Assembly (NCBI GenBank): GCA_015655115.1
Contig: JAATFQ010000093.1
Coordinates: 1-56,696 of the forward strand
Direction of reading: 5' to 3'
DNA: 56,696 bases
Source of the DNA: Sphingobacteriales bacterium
Lineage (GTDB): Bacteria > Bacteroidota > Bacteroidia > Sphingobacteriales > Sphingobacteriaceae
Shown: positions 1 to 9,113 of the stretch, piece after piece
How the letters are laid out: every line of letters starts with the position of its first letter
How positions within the stretch are numbered: position 1 is the stretch's first letter
Translations under genes and position numbers: made by a program
Notes under the pieces: generated by a model
The model's input: only the letters and a program-made list of their open reading frames with translations
Told to the model about the DNA's origin: nothing
Database searches by the model: none

Positions 1-102
1 AATAGTTTAAAAGTTAAGATCAATGCAGGAGAAAAAATATATACAGGAAACAAAAAGCATTAAGCATATCCTCAAAGCATTAAACCAGATTATTATGAAA
101 TC

Positions 103-130
103 GGTAATTTCGTAGAATAGCAAAATTACC
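103..130 (-). terminator. weak hairpin at the 3' end of the gamma-glutamyltransferase gene
   Basis: An 8-bp inverted repeat (GGTAATTT at 103-110 with AAATTACC at 123-130) spans the stop codon. It is AT-rich and has no strong T-tract, so termination activity is uncertain. The rest of 1-102 holds no gene; it contains a direct repeat of AAAGCATTAA (54-63 and 74-83) of unknown meaning. Confidence 0.3.
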
Positions 131-2066
131 AACCTATTCCATAATCCTCGCCGTGGTTGCTGGAGCCGCCCCAAAGGCTACCATGCTTCCAGTCGAAGAA
201 AATCGCATTAATAGGTCCGCTGGTACGTTCTCCAAAACTCAATATGTATCCCATATTTTTCAGCTCCTCCCTTGCTGCGTCTGTTGTTTTACTATTCAGC
301 AGCAGCTGCCCGGCTTTTGGCTCTCTGTCTTTTGTCTGTGTGCCGCCTAGCGACAGCCAGAGCTGATTGGTGTTAAAGTTTGCTGCTTCTGCGGCCTGCT
401 GTACATTCATTCCGAACTCCGCAACATTTAAAAAGAACTGCAATAAGTTTTGGTCTTGGGTATCTCCTCCTTGTACGGCTGAAGATAAAAATGGTTTGCC
501 ATCCTTCAAAGCCAGTGATGGAGAAAGTGTTACCCTGGGCCTTTTTCCGGGTGCTACTACATTAAAGGGATTTAGGGTTGAATCCAGCACAAAGCTTTGC
601 ATCCGCTGGCTCATGCCTATTCCAGTATTTCCGGCAATACAAGCTGGCAACCATCCACCGCTTGGAGTTATAGAGACAACCCAGCCCTCTTTGTCGGCAG
701 CCTCCACAGAGGTAGTTCCTCTCCACAATCTATCCTGATAAACCTCTTCGTCCTGTTGTTTACTTGCAAGTGTTTCCTCTCTATGATAAGCCATATTTTC
801 AACCCCATGCTGAACATATCCAATGTCATGTTTAGGTGCAAAGTTCCTTTTACTGGTATCCAGGTCAAACCCTCTTTTTTTTAGCAGGTCAAGGTAAGGA
901 TTCGACCTTCCTTCAAAGGGATATGGATTTCCCGGTCCTATCTCAGGATTATTGTGATCAAAATTAATCAGCCCTGCCCTCTGTTTTGCGTACTCCTTGC
1001 TTAACAAGCCCTTTATTGGTGCAACGGGCTTAAAAGCAGGATCACCATAATAGAAATCGCGGTCAGCAAAAGAAAGGTTCATCGCCTGGTAAAGGGTATG
1101 GATGTATTTAGGACTGTTATAGCCCATACTTTTTAAATCGAAATTCTCCAGGATATTTAAAGCTTGCAACATTGCAGGTCCCTGTGTCCATTGCTGCAGT
1201 TTATAGACGTCTATGCCTTTATAGGTTACAGTAAGTGGCTCCTCTTCAACGGGTTTCCATGCCGCGAGGTCCTGCATTGTGATTAACCCTCCCTGCTCCC
1301 GGCATCCGCGGACAAATTCTTCGGCAATGTCGCCTTTGTAAAAACGGTCGTATGCCGCCATTAAAGCCTGCTTGCGGTTTTTACCTTGTTTGAGTGCATT
1401 TTTTTCTGCTGCCACCATTTTGCCGAGTGTTTCCAGCAGGTCTTTCTGGACAAAGATTTCTCCTGCTTCCGGCGCTTCTCTTTCTTCGCCGGCATGAATA
1501 AGGAATACCTTTTTGCTGTAAGGCCATTGTTTGATCAGTTCTTTGCCGCGTTCCATACTATTGGCCGATTGTGCTTCGATAGCATAGCCAGCCGCCATTT
1601 CCATCGCCGGTGCGAGTACCTGCTCCAGGCTCATCGTACCATAATTGAGCAGCATATAGATCAATCCTCCGGGAGTCCCAGGTGTTGTCGCTGCCAGAGG
1701 GCCGTATTCAGGCGGAAAGTTATATCCTTTATTTTTAAAGAAGGCTACAGTAGCACCTGTAGGTGCCACGCCCATAGCATTAATCGCGATTACCTTTTTT
1801 GTCTTCGGATTATAGATCAGCACCTGCGTTTCGCCACCCCAGCTTAACGTATCCCACATCGTACATGTGGCAGCAAGCATCGCACAGGATGCATCAACAG
1901 CATTACCTCCTTTTTGAAAGATCATTGCTCCTGCCGTAGCAGCTAAAGGCTTGCCGGTTATGGCCATCCAGTTACGTCCGTGCAGCACAGGTTTTTGCGT
2001 CTGCTGTGCATGTAATGATACGATTGAGGCGGCAAAGAGGCAAAATGCAGATAAAGTGTTTTTCAT
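126..2066 (-). CDS. ggt: gamma-glutamyltransferase (gamma-glutamyl transpeptidase)
   Basis: Periplasmic enzyme that removes or transfers the gamma-glutamyl group of glutathione and related peptides. A signal peptide covers about residues 1-20 (hydrophobic run ending SLHAQ). The precursor is an Ntn hydrolase that cuts itself into large and small subunits; the expected cleavage and nucleophile site is the Thr-Thr-Ser at about 451-453 (GTTSVEAADKEG), matching the TTH motif of E. coli GGT. A glycine-rich small-subunit segment follows (VQGGDTQDQN). At 646 residues it is slightly longer than the usual 560-590, mainly through inserts in the 380-445 region. It is transcribed alone, divergent from the phnA-like gene. 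The family assignment is firm; the physiological substrate is not shown by the sequence. Confidence 0.93.
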   Translation of the reverse strand: MKNTLSAFCLFAASIVSLHAQQTQKPVLHGRNWMAITGKPLAATAGAMIFQKGGNAVDASCAMLAATCTMWDTLSWGGETQVLIYNPKTKKVIAINAMGVAPTGATVAFFKNKGYNFPPEYGPLAATTPGTPGGLIYMLLNYGTMSLEQVLAPAMEMAAGYAIEAQSANSMERGKELIKQWPYSKKVFLIHAGEEREAPEAGEIFVQKDLLETLGKMVAAEKNALKQGKNRKQALMAAYDRFYKGDIAEEFVRGCREQGGLITMQDLAAWKPVEEEPLTVTYKGIDVYKLQQWTQGPAMLQALNILENFDLKSMGYNSPKYIHTLYQAMNLSFADRDFYYGDPAFKPVAPIKGLLSKEYAKQRAGLINFDHNNPEIGPGNPYPFEGRSNPYLDLLKKRGFDLDTSKRNFAPKHDIGYVQHGVENMAYHREETLASKQQDEEVYQDRLWRGTTSVEAADKEGWVVSITPSGGWLPACIAGNTGIGMSQRMQSFVLDSTLNPFNVVAPGKRPRVTLSPSLALKDGKPFLSSAVQGGDTQDQNLLQFFLNVAEFGMNVQQAAEAANFNTNQLWLSLGGTQTKDREPKAGQLLLNSKTTDAAREELKNMGYILSFGERTSGPINAIFFDWKHGSLWGGSSNHGEDYGIGW

Positions 2067-2249
2067 AAAATCAGGGTGAGTGCTAAAAATCTATTACGTT
2101 TATCAGTCTAACCTAACAAATCGATTGCTAAACACCTAAAAATAGGCATAATTATAAGAGCAGCAAAAAGCTGAATGTAACAGGCTGTCACAATATGGAT
2201 ACTATCACTAAAATAATTATCTTCGCCCTCTCTATTTTAACAAGAAGAT

Positions 2250-2834
2250 ATGAAACTGCAAGAAGAACTGCTGCAAAGAAGCGAAAACAAGTGTGAATTA
2301 TGCCAATCCGGGGAAACCTTAAAAATATATGAGGTGCAGCCTCAAACAGAGAACAATGTGGCTAATTGCCTGATGATCTGTGATACCTGCTCAGCTCAGA
2401 TTGATAAAAAAGAAGCAATGAACGCTAATCACTGGCGCTGCCTGACTACAAGTATGTGGAGCGAGGTTCCAGGAATACAGGTAGTTTCCTGGCGCATGCT
2501 TAACCGCCTTCATAATGAAAGCTGGGCACTTGACAATCTTGATATGCTATATCTTGATGAGGAAACGCTGGCATGGGCAAAAGCCGCAGACGACGATGAT
2601 AATGATGCTGTAGCAGAGTTTCATAAAGATGCCAATGGCAATCTGCTAACAGCCGGCGACTCGGTGGTTTTAACAAAAACACTGGATGTTAAGGGTTCTT
2701 CATTGAGCGCAAAATTAGGTACAGTGGTAAAAAACATCCGCCTGGTAGAAGATAACACAGACCAGATCGAAGGAAGAATTGAAGGTCAGGTGATAGTGAT
2801 CCTCACTAAATATGTAAGAAAACAAAGTAATTAA
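2250..2834 (+). CDS. phnA: PhnA-family zinc-ribbon protein
   Basis: A 194-residue cytoplasmic protein with an N-terminal zinc ribbon (Cys15 and Cys18, then Cys44 and Cys47) and a C-terminal PhnA domain (about 125-194, [16 protein letters not shown]). Despite the historic name, the family is not shown to act in phosphonate degradation, and no phn genes lie nearby. The middle, an Asp-rich linker (DDDDND), is a common feature of Bacteroidota members. It stands alone, 183 bp from the divergent ggt. A TATCTTCG at 2218-2225 resembles the Bacteroidota -7 box with one mismatch. The family call is strong; the function is unknown. Confidence 0.85.
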   Translation: MKLQEELLQRSENKCELCQSGETLKIYEVQPQTENNVANCLMICDTCSAQIDKKEAMNANHWRCLTTSMWSEVPGIQVVSWRMLNRLHNESWALDNLDMLYLDEETLAWAKAADDDDNDAVAEFHKDANGNLLTAGDSVVLTKTLDVKGSSLSAKLGTVVKNIRLVEDNTDQIEGRIEGQVIVILTKYVRKQSN

Positions 2835-2966
2835 TATACTCACTACTTACGTATTATACTTAATGTGATTAAGCTTGTTTACAAGGTGCCGTAAAAATGA
2901 AATTCGACTGCTCAGTATTCCGAATTAGAAAACCAGCCTGCAGGGGATACGGATAAGAACAAATAA

Positions 2967-3000
2967 AAGAGGATGTACATAATTTATAATACATCCTCTT
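2967..3000 (+). terminator. hairpin downstream of the phnA-like gene
   Basis: Perfect 11-bp inverted repeat (AAGAGGATGTA / TACATCCTCTT) with a 12-nt AT-rich loop, 132 bp after the phnA stop. It could terminate transcription, but there is no long T-tract and it sits inside the larger inverted repeat described for this gap. Confidence 0.45.
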
Positions 3001-3108
3001 ATTTAAACGTTGTACGGCACCAGTTTAAAAACCAACAACAGGCCTATATAACTGGATCTTTATTTAAAAGTTTAAATGATCAATATCTAATGCTATTCTT
3101 ACTTTAGT

Positions 3109-3142
3109 AGCAATCAATTATACAAGCAGCAATTAATTATAC
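3109..3142 (+). promoter_or_regulatory. tandem direct repeat upstream of the AraC-type gene
   Basis: AGCAATCAATTATAC (3109-3123) recurs as AGCAATTAATTATAC (3128-3142), 14 of 15 identical and offset by 19 nt, ending 4 nt before the start codon. AraC proteins bind tandem half-sites, so autoregulation is a reasonable guess, but this is inference only. Confidence 0.35.
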
Positions 3143-3146
3143 GGCA

Positions 3147-4304
3147 ATGGACGACAAAAATTTATTGGATCTGGTATCCGTCATCAGTTTTGTACTTGTC
3201 CTGATTTTCCTTTTTTTCGCCTTCTTCCTGCTCACTGTAAAAACAAATAATAAGACCAGGAATATCCTCCTTGCGCTGTTTTTGATTATTACTGCCATAG
3301 ACATCAGCTCTTTTTTCTATTACCGGTTTGTCAGGCTTCCACCTGATATAGAAATACTGCGCGCATTCTGTATTTCATTCCTTAAAAGCCCGCTTTTATA
3401 TTTATACGTGCTGTCTTTGATTTATACAGATTTCCGCCTAAAGGCTAAGCATGTCCTCCATGCCGTTCCTTTTTTCCTGTCTGTACTGATCCTCATCCCT
3501 GGATTTTTTATGGCTGGGACTGCTTCACAACAAAATTTCCTGCAACATGCAATGGCAATGAGTGAAATAAAGCTCCTGGACATGGCTATTCATATTCAAT
3601 CCCTCGCCTACATCGCAGCTTACCTTGTGGCATTAAGAAAATACAGAACCTTATTGCTTGAAAATTACGCCAGCAATGTCTCTCTATCTAATTACAAATG
3701 GCTTTTTCAACTTACCGTGGTCATTATTGCACTGAATGTTGTTACACAGGTAAAAGATATTATCAAATACACTGAATACACCAATATTGCGAACTCACTT
3801 ACAGTTTTGATGCTCCTTGCCGGTCTGCTGTTTATCCTTTGGATCGTATTAAATGCGCTTTATTATCCGGATCTTTTTAGAGGAATAGATGCCAGTCTTA
3901 AACCTGTTGAAGTGCTTATAACGGAAGAAAGTACTTTAGACAATCCGGAAAACCTGAAGCTGAACAATGAAAAAATTGAAAAGCTGAAAGAGTATATGAC
4001 TGTTGAAGAACCTTACCTTGAACCATCATTAACCATACAGGACCTGGCAGCAAAAATGAAAATGCCTGTCCGTGATCTTTCAATTTTGATTAACCATACG
4101 CTCAACCAGCATTTTTTTGACTTTATAAATGCCTATCGTATTGAAAAAGCAATGCGTATTTTGAAAGATCCCAAAAAAGCACAGGTCACTGTGCTTGAAA
4201 TATTATATGAAGTGGGCTTCAACTCCAAGTCTTCTTTCAATACTGCTTTTAAAAAACATGCAGCCCTTACTCCGACTCAATATCGAAAAATACACTCATT
4301 ATAA
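3147..4304 (+). CDS. membrane-anchored AraC-family transcriptional regulator
   Basis: A 385-residue protein with about seven hydrophobic segments in its first 240 residues (the first around 8-30, the last around 215-238) followed by a linker and a C-terminal AraC/XylS helix-turn-helix domain (about 275-385). The second recognition helix region reads EILYEVGFNSKSSFNTAFKK, the classic AraC signature. The architecture, a 7TM sensor fused to AraC DNA-binding, is common in Bacteroidota and suggests that a membrane signal is passed directly to DNA. It lies 223 bp before a receptor-like outer-membrane gene on the same strand, its most likely target. A 15-nt near-perfect direct repeat immediately upstream (3109-3142) may be an autoregulatory operator. 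The ligand is unknown. Confidence 0.85.
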   Translation: MDDKNLLDLVSVISFVLVLIFLFFAFFLLTVKTNNKTRNILLALFLIITAIDISSFFYYRFVRLPPDIEILRAFCISFLKSPLLYLYVLSLIYTDFRLKAKHVLHAVPFFLSVLILIPGFFMAGTASQQNFLQHAMAMSEIKLLDMAIHIQSLAYIAAYLVALRKYRTLLLENYASNVSLSNYKWLFQLTVVIIALNVVTQVKDIIKYTEYTNIANSLTVLMLLAGLLFILWIVLNALYYPDLFRGIDASLKPVEVLITEESTLDNPENLKLNNEKIEKLKEYMTVEEPYLEPSLTIQDLAAKMKMPVRDLSILINHTLNQHFFDFINAYRIEKAMRILKDPKKAQVTVLEILYEVGFNSKSSFNTAFKKHAALTPTQYRKIHSL

Positions 4305-4390
4305 ACGATTCCAATACTGCAATCTGCAGCCCGGACTTCTACTCAGTCCTTATGTCTACTCAATATCGAAAAACACACTTATTATAAACG
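4275..4390 (+). repeat. duplicated 33-nt tail of the AraC-type gene
   Basis: The last codons and stop of the AraC gene (4275-4307) are repeated downstream at 4358-4390 with 31 of 33 identities. The second copy also reads as a similar peptide tail ending in TAA (TQYRKTHLL compared with TQYRKIHSL), and a GCAGCCC precedes both copies. It looks like the 3' remnant of a deleted or diverged tandem gene copy. Confidence 0.7.
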
Positions 4391-4527
4391 TGTTATCAAA
4401 AAGTCGTACGCTCTGGTAAAAAGGAGTACTTTCTTTTTTATAAAGAAATTGGTTCGACTTTTTTATGTCGGACGTATTTCTACGTCTTCTGCAGCATCTT
4501 GCGCCTATCATTTCAATTATTATTAAC

Positions 4528-6924
4528 ATGAAATATATGAATCGCATCATACTGTCTGTTTTTTTACTACTTCCACTAGCTGGATACACACAAATACAAA
4601 TCAAAGGATTTGTCAAAGACGACGTCGCAGCTATAGGTAGCGCCAATGTCATCATCAGCAGTCCCTCTGGAAAAATGATTGATGATGCTCCAGGAGCAAT
4701 CAGCCATCAGGACGGCACTTTCTACTGCAAAGTTAAAGCAGGCCAGTATAAGATCAGGATCAGCTTTTTAGGTTATACCAGCTGGGAAAAGGTAATCATT
4801 GCCTATAAAGACCTTGATCTGGGCACAATAGTTCTGAAAGAAGACACACAAAACCTGAAAGGGATTACAGTCAGCGCAAAACAGAAGCTGGTGACCTATA
4901 CAACTGACAGAATCATATTCAATGTAGAAAACAGTATTTCTGCTATCGGCGGGAATGCTATAGCGGCAATAACTGCGGCACCAGGAGTAATAATCAGGAA
5001 CAACACAATCAGTATGCTGGGCAAAGGAGCTTCGCGTGTAATGGTCGATGGGCACATGGTTCAGCTCACAGGACAAGAGCTATTCAATTATTTAAATGCT
5101 ATTCCCTCCGCGGATATTAAAAGCGTTGAGGTAATCACCAATCCACCTGCAAATTATGAAGCTGACGGAGATGGCGGCCTGATTAATATTGTCCTGAAAA
5201 AAGGGCTGAGTAATTCGTGGAAAAATTCAGCCTCCCTGGCATACGACCAGAACAAATACAATTTCTTTACACTGAGGGACAATTACCTCTACAACAGGAA
5301 CAGACTGAAGCTATCATTTAGCGGAGGGGCAAGCCTTGGAAATAGCGGCGTAAAACAGGATTTAAAAACATATTATCCTACTGGCCCCTGGCAGATGAGT
5401 TATGATGGAAAGGAGAAAAAAGACAACATTTCAGGACGTATGGCTATAGATTATGATCTTTCCAAAAAGGTTACTATAGGCCTCCAATACTTAGGAGATT
5501 ATACTAATTCTGGTGGTGGCGACGATACAAGGATTGATATTTTCAATATTTCCGGAGCGATGGATTCTTTATTAATTAAAACAGGGTACCGGGACCAGAC
5601 ATCGGTAAGCCATACTTATAATGCACATTTGGTAGCGGATTTGGATACGCTAAACCGGAAATTAGCAGTGGACTTCGATTATTTTATCTATGATGCCAAA
5701 ACTGACAACAACTTTATAGCAAAAACCTTTTTGCCTGATATGGAATTCCTGAATATCAATCTGGCAGCGATAAATATAGCTAACCAAAACATTGATAATT
5801 TTAGTTCGAAAATAGGTATTGAGCACCCTATGAAACTAATCAACCTTTCTTATGGAGCTAAATTTAGTCTTACCAATAGTGAGGGCGATATTTCCTACCT
5901 CAACACCATAACAGGAAGCCCGGTCCCGGACGCTAACTTATCCAATCAATTCAGCTATAAAGAAAAAAATGAGGCTCTATACCTTACAGGGACTAAAAAC
6001 GTGACACAAAAACTTAGTCTGCAGCTGGGATTAAGGCTGGAGAATACGCAAACTGAAGGTTATTCCGGAACATTAAACCAAAATATAAAGAATGACTATC
6101 TGAAACTTTTCCCTACAGTATATATTGCCTATAAAAAGAGCGACGATGATAATTTCATTCTCAGCTACGGAAAGCGGATTAACCGTCCTGGTTTTGCACT
6201 GCTCAATCCGTTCCGTTCTTACCTCAATAGTAAAAGCTACTCTGAGGGCAATCCTTTCCTGAAACCTTCATTTAGCGACAATTTTGATTTCAGCTATACT
6301 GATAAAGGTAAATTGCGTACTAACCTATTTTTCAACTTAACAAAGGACGGTTTTGGCCCTGTATTTACATCAGACCCAGAAACGAATACTTTAATTGTAA
6401 CCAGGGAAAACTATTATAAAGAGTATTATTATGGCCTTGGAGAAAATTACACAGCCGGCATCTTCAGCTGGTGGCAAAGCCAGAATATGGCTTATTTTTT
6501 AGCCTCTAAAAGTGAATTGGCGGGCAACCTTAACGCAACAGCGAAAAATGGTGCACAATTATATGTGTCTACCAGCAATACCTTTTCTTTAAGTAAAAAC
6601 ACAAAGCTGCAGGCCGATTACTTTTATAGCTCAGCATTTAACAGAGGCTTATATCAGTTTGGCAATCAATCTGGTTTAAACATGGCTATGAAGCAGAGTT
6701 TCCTGAACAATACAATGCAGCTATCAATAATGGTAAATGATGTATTAAATAGTGCCTACCTAAAAAACTATACATCAGCAGTAAATGGTATTAAACAAGT
6801 ATATAACGAAAATAATAGCAGCAGATATTTTAGAATTTCAATGACTTTAAACTTCGGAAATAACAAGATAAATGTCAGCCAAAGGGATTTCGGAAATGAT
6901 GAAGAAAGCAAGAGGACTCATTAG
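4528..6924 (+). CDS. outer-membrane beta-barrel receptor-like protein (TonB-receptor related)
   Basis: A 798-residue outer-membrane protein. A signal peptide (NRIILSVFLLLPLAGYTQ) leads into a CarboxypepD_reg-like domain (about 22-115, including RISFLGYTSW), a plug-like domain (about 115-225; RVMVDGHMVQLTG, NPPANYEADGDGGLINIVLK) and a large beta-barrel with an RPGFALLNPF-type motif. It matches the Bacteroidota outer membrane beta-barrel family (OMP_b-brl_3) rather than a classical SusC. I chose the ATG at 4528 because an upstream ATG at 4465 would bury the signal peptide behind 21 residues; 4537 is also possible. Its likely partner is the upstream membrane AraC regulator. Role: uptake of an unknown nutrient, or an envelope function. 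Confidence 0.82.
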   Translation: MKYMNRIILSVFLLLPLAGYTQIQIKGFVKDDVAAIGSANVIISSPSGKMIDDAPGAISHQDGTFYCKVKAGQYKIRISFLGYTSWEKVIIAYKDLDLGTIVLKEDTQNLKGITVSAKQKLVTYTTDRIIFNVENSISAIGGNAIAAITAAPGVIIRNNTISMLGKGASRVMVDGHMVQLTGQELFNYLNAIPSADIKSVEVITNPPANYEADGDGGLINIVLKKGLSNSWKNSASLAYDQNKYNFFTLRDNYLYNRNRLKLSFSGGASLGNSGVKQDLKTYYPTGPWQMSYDGKEKKDNISGRMAIDYDLSKKVTIGLQYLGDYTNSGGGDDTRIDIFNISGAMDSLLIKTGYRDQTSVSHTYNAHLVADLDTLNRKLAVDFDYFIYDAKTDNNFIAKTFLPDMEFLNINLAAINIANQNIDNFSSKIGIEHPMKLINLSYGAKFSLTNSEGDISYLNTITGSPVPDANLSNQFSYKEKNEALYLTGTKNVTQKLSLQLGLRLENTQTEGYSGTLNQNIKNDYLKLFPTVYIAYKKSDDDNFILSYGKRINRPGFALLNPFRSYLNSKSYSEGNPFLKPSFSDNFDFSYTDKGKLRTNLFFNLTKDGFGPVFTSDPETNTLIVTRENYYKEYYYGLGENYTAGIFSWWQSQNMAYFLASKSELAGNLNATAKNGAQLYVSTSNTFSLSKNTKLQADYFYSSAFNRGLYQFGNQSGLNMAMKQSFLNNTMQLSIMVNDVLNSAYLKNYTSAVNGIKQVYNENNSSRYFRISMTLNFGNNKINVSQRDFGNDEESKRTH

Positions 6925-6976
6925 CCATCCTTATACCTGCAATTACTTATAAAAAGCAAAAAGCACCAGCCAGAAT

Positions 6977-7735
6977 TTAAAGTAAGCCAGCATTGTCTTT
7001 TAGGTGTATACCTGTTAGTTTTCTTTTAAAGGCTTCCTGTATCAGGTAAAAAATCTTCGTAACCGCCAGGTCTGCCGGCAATCCGCCAGCCCTTATATTT
7101 GAGATACAGTTCCTGGAATCATCTGCCAGGCCCGGCCGCGGATGGTAAGTCAGATACGCACCCATACTATCGGCAGCACTTAACCCGGGACGCTCACCAA
7201 TAAACACCAGCGATAATACAGCCTGTAGCCCTTTGCCTATCTCATCTCCGATAGCTACCCTGCCCTGTTGCACCAAACATATAGGTGCCAGGCGCAGATT
7301 TGCAGCCTGCAATTTAGGAATGAGCAGCTCCAGCAGGCCAACAATATTTTCGTGGATGGCCAGAGCAGATAAACCATCAGCAATAACAATAGATACTTCC
7401 GCACCTGAAACCTGGTTTTCTACAATATCCTTCGCGGATTGATCCAGCAATCGCCCAAGGTCGGGCCGCTGCAAATAGCTTGCCCTGCTTTCCGCCCGGC
7501 TTTGTAAGGATAACACTGGCAGGTTGAACTGTGCTAAGCGATCTGTCAGCATTTCCATATCCATTGCCGAATAAACAGCATCACGTGCATGCGCATGTGC
7601 CAGTTTGAATTCCAGGGATGCTTTTATGGGAATACTGGCCCCGGTGTGGCCTATAGCGATCCTCGCTGCAGTAAAGGCCTTTAAAAAACTTAAAGGATCA
7701 GTAAAGGAGGATTCATTTGTTACTTCATCAGCCAT
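6977..7735 (-). CDS. eutC: ethanolamine ammonia-lyase small subunit
   Basis: Small subunit (252 residues) of the adenosylcobalamin-dependent lyase that converts ethanolamine to acetaldehyde and ammonia. It binds the cobalamin together with EutB. Recognisable are the ARIAIGHTGASIPIKASLEF segment near the N-terminus, the central VIADGLSA, and the C-terminal region with a Cys (SRNCISNIRAGGLP). It is shorter than the E. coli subunit (about 295), lacking much of the variable N-terminus. Its start overlaps the end of eutB by 16 nt, which implies translational coupling. No microcompartment shell genes are present, so the acetaldehyde is presumably released in the cytosol and oxidised by enzymes outside this window. 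Confidence 0.93.
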   Translation of the reverse strand: MADEVTNESSFTDPLSFLKAFTAARIAIGHTGASIPIKASLEFKLAHAHARDAVYSAMDMEMLTDRLAQFNLPVLSLQSRAESRASYLQRPDLGRLLDQSAKDIVENQVSGAEVSIVIADGLSALAIHENIVGLLELLIPKLQAANLRLAPICLVQQGRVAIGDEIGKGLQAVLSLVFIGERPGLSAADSMGAYLTYHPRPGLADDSRNCISNIRAGGLPADLAVTKIFYLIQEAFKRKLTGIHLKDNAGLL

Positions 7736-9111
7736 AAGGGAGCGGTTTTACTCAGGAGCATACCAGGCCCTGATGGTGAAATATTTCCTTTTGCATCGGT
7801 TATCCCCTGCTGCAGTAACCATTGCTCAAATTCCGGAGCCGGACGTAAGCCCAAAACTTTTCTTAAATACAATGCATCATGAAAGGAGGTCGACTGGTAA
7901 TTGAGCATGATATCGTCAGAACCGGGAATGCCCATAATGAAGTTACAGCCTGCCACGCCCAATAAAGTAAGCAAATTATCCATATCATCCTGATCGGCCT
8001 CGGCATGATTGGTATAACAAACATCCACGCCCATCGGAAGTCCCAATAATTTAGCACAGAAATGATCTTCCAGCGCAGCGCGTATGATCTGCTTGCCATC
8101 ATACAGGTATTCAGGACCAATAAAGCCAACTACAGAGTTGACCAGCATGGGCTTAAACTTCCTGGCTATAGCATAGCCCCTTGCCTCACAGGTCTGCTGG
8201 TCTACCCCATGATGGGCATTGGCCGATAGCTCACTGCCCTGTCCGGTTTCAAAATACATCACGTTATTTCCGATAGTACCCCTGTTTAACGATAGCGTTG
8301 CCTGCCAGGCCTCTTCAAGTAAACTCAGGTTTACCCCAAAACTGGTATTCGCTGTCTCTGTGCCGGCAATAGACTGAAAACACAGGTCAACCGGTGCATT
8401 TTGATGGATAAGATCAATTGTTGTGGTAACATGGCTTAGCACGCAGGATTGTATGGGAATATTAAACTGCTGCCGGATATTATCAATTAATACCAATAGC
8501 TTCATCACTGCCGCAGGACTATCAGAGGCTGGATTAATTCCTATTACAGCATCCCCACTGCCATATAACAGCCCGTCAATAATACTGGCAGCTACCCCTC
8601 TGGGATCATCCGTTGGATGATTGGGTTGTAATCTTGCAGAAAACCTGCCTTTTAAGCCAATGGTATTTCTGAAACGGGTAACCACCTCACATTTCTGAGC
8701 TACAGCGATCAGATCCTGATTACGCATCAGTTTTGAAACTGCAGCCGCCATTTCAGGTGTTATAGAGGCTTCCAGGCACTTTAATACTATTGTATCAGTG
8801 TCTTCTCTTAGCAGCCAGTCCCGCAGTTCCCCGACAGTAAAAGAACTGATGGTTTTAAAACCCTCCGGATCATGGCTGTCTATGATTAAACGGGTAACCT
8901 CATCAATCTCATAAGGGATAACCGCTTCATCTAAAAAAATCTTCAGCGGGATATCAGCAAGCGTCATTTGTGCAGCCACACGTTCTTCATAGGTATCCGC
9001 ACTCAGTCCGGCCAATGCATCGCCGGTGCGGAATGGTGAAGCTTTGGCCAGCAATACGCGCAGATTATCAAAAGAGTATACTTTTCCACGTATGGTGTGC
9101 TGATAAACCAT
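7720..9111 (-). CDS. eutB: ethanolamine ammonia-lyase large subunit
   Basis: Catalytic (alpha) subunit, 463 residues, a TIM-barrel enzyme working with EutC and adenosylcobalamin. It shows the expected sequence from RGKVYSFDNL at the N-terminus through the Asn- and Glu-rich active-site stretches (GDAVIGINPASDS at about 190-202, MYFETGQGSELSANAHHG at about 280-297), and it is close to the 453 residues of the E. coli protein. It sits 2 nt after the permease gene and overlaps eutC, so the three form one operon. The organism needs a source of cobalamin; I see no B12 biosynthesis gene here. Confidence 0.96.
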   Translation of the reverse strand: MVYQHTIRGKVYSFDNLRVLLAKASPFRTGDALAGLSADTYEERVAAQMTLADIPLKIFLDEAVIPYEIDEVTRLIIDSHDPEGFKTISSFTVGELRDWLLREDTDTIVLKCLEASITPEMAAAVSKLMRNQDLIAVAQKCEVVTRFRNTIGLKGRFSARLQPNHPTDDPRGVAASIIDGLLYGSGDAVIGINPASDSPAAVMKLLVLIDNIRQQFNIPIQSCVLSHVTTTIDLIHQNAPVDLCFQSIAGTETANTSFGVNLSLLEEAWQATLSLNRGTIGNNVMYFETGQGSELSANAHHGVDQQTCEARGYAIARKFKPMLVNSVVGFIGPEYLYDGKQIIRAALEDHFCAKLLGLPMGVDVCYTNHAEADQDDMDNLLTLLGVAGCNFIMGIPGSDDIMLNYQSTSFHDALYLRKVLGLRPAPEFEQWLLQQGITDAKGNISPSGPGMLLSKTAPLWLMK

Positions 9112-9113
9112 GA

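Larger units (their letters stand above)
2835..3146. other. 312-bp non-coding stretch with nested inverted repeats
   Basis: No convincing gene. It holds an outer inverted repeat GGTGCCGTA (2885-2893) / TACGGCACC (3013-3021). Inside are an AATTCG/CGAATT stem (2901-2906, 2921-2926), the palindrome CCTGCAGG (2937-2944) and an 11-bp perfect hairpin (2967-2977 / 2990-3000). A 15-nt direct repeat sits just before the next gene (3109-3123 and 3128-3142). It may be a small structured RNA, a terminator plus regulatory region, or the relic of a tiny mobile element. Confidence 0.5.

Noticed and set aside
1386..1847. 153-residue open frame opposite ggt
   Set aside because: It lies entirely within the well-supported ggt gene and has a Cys/Phe/His-rich composition unlike a real protein.
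4465..4527. Earlier ATG for the receptor gene
   Set aside because: It would add 21 residues before a clean signal peptide; the ATG at 4528 fits better.
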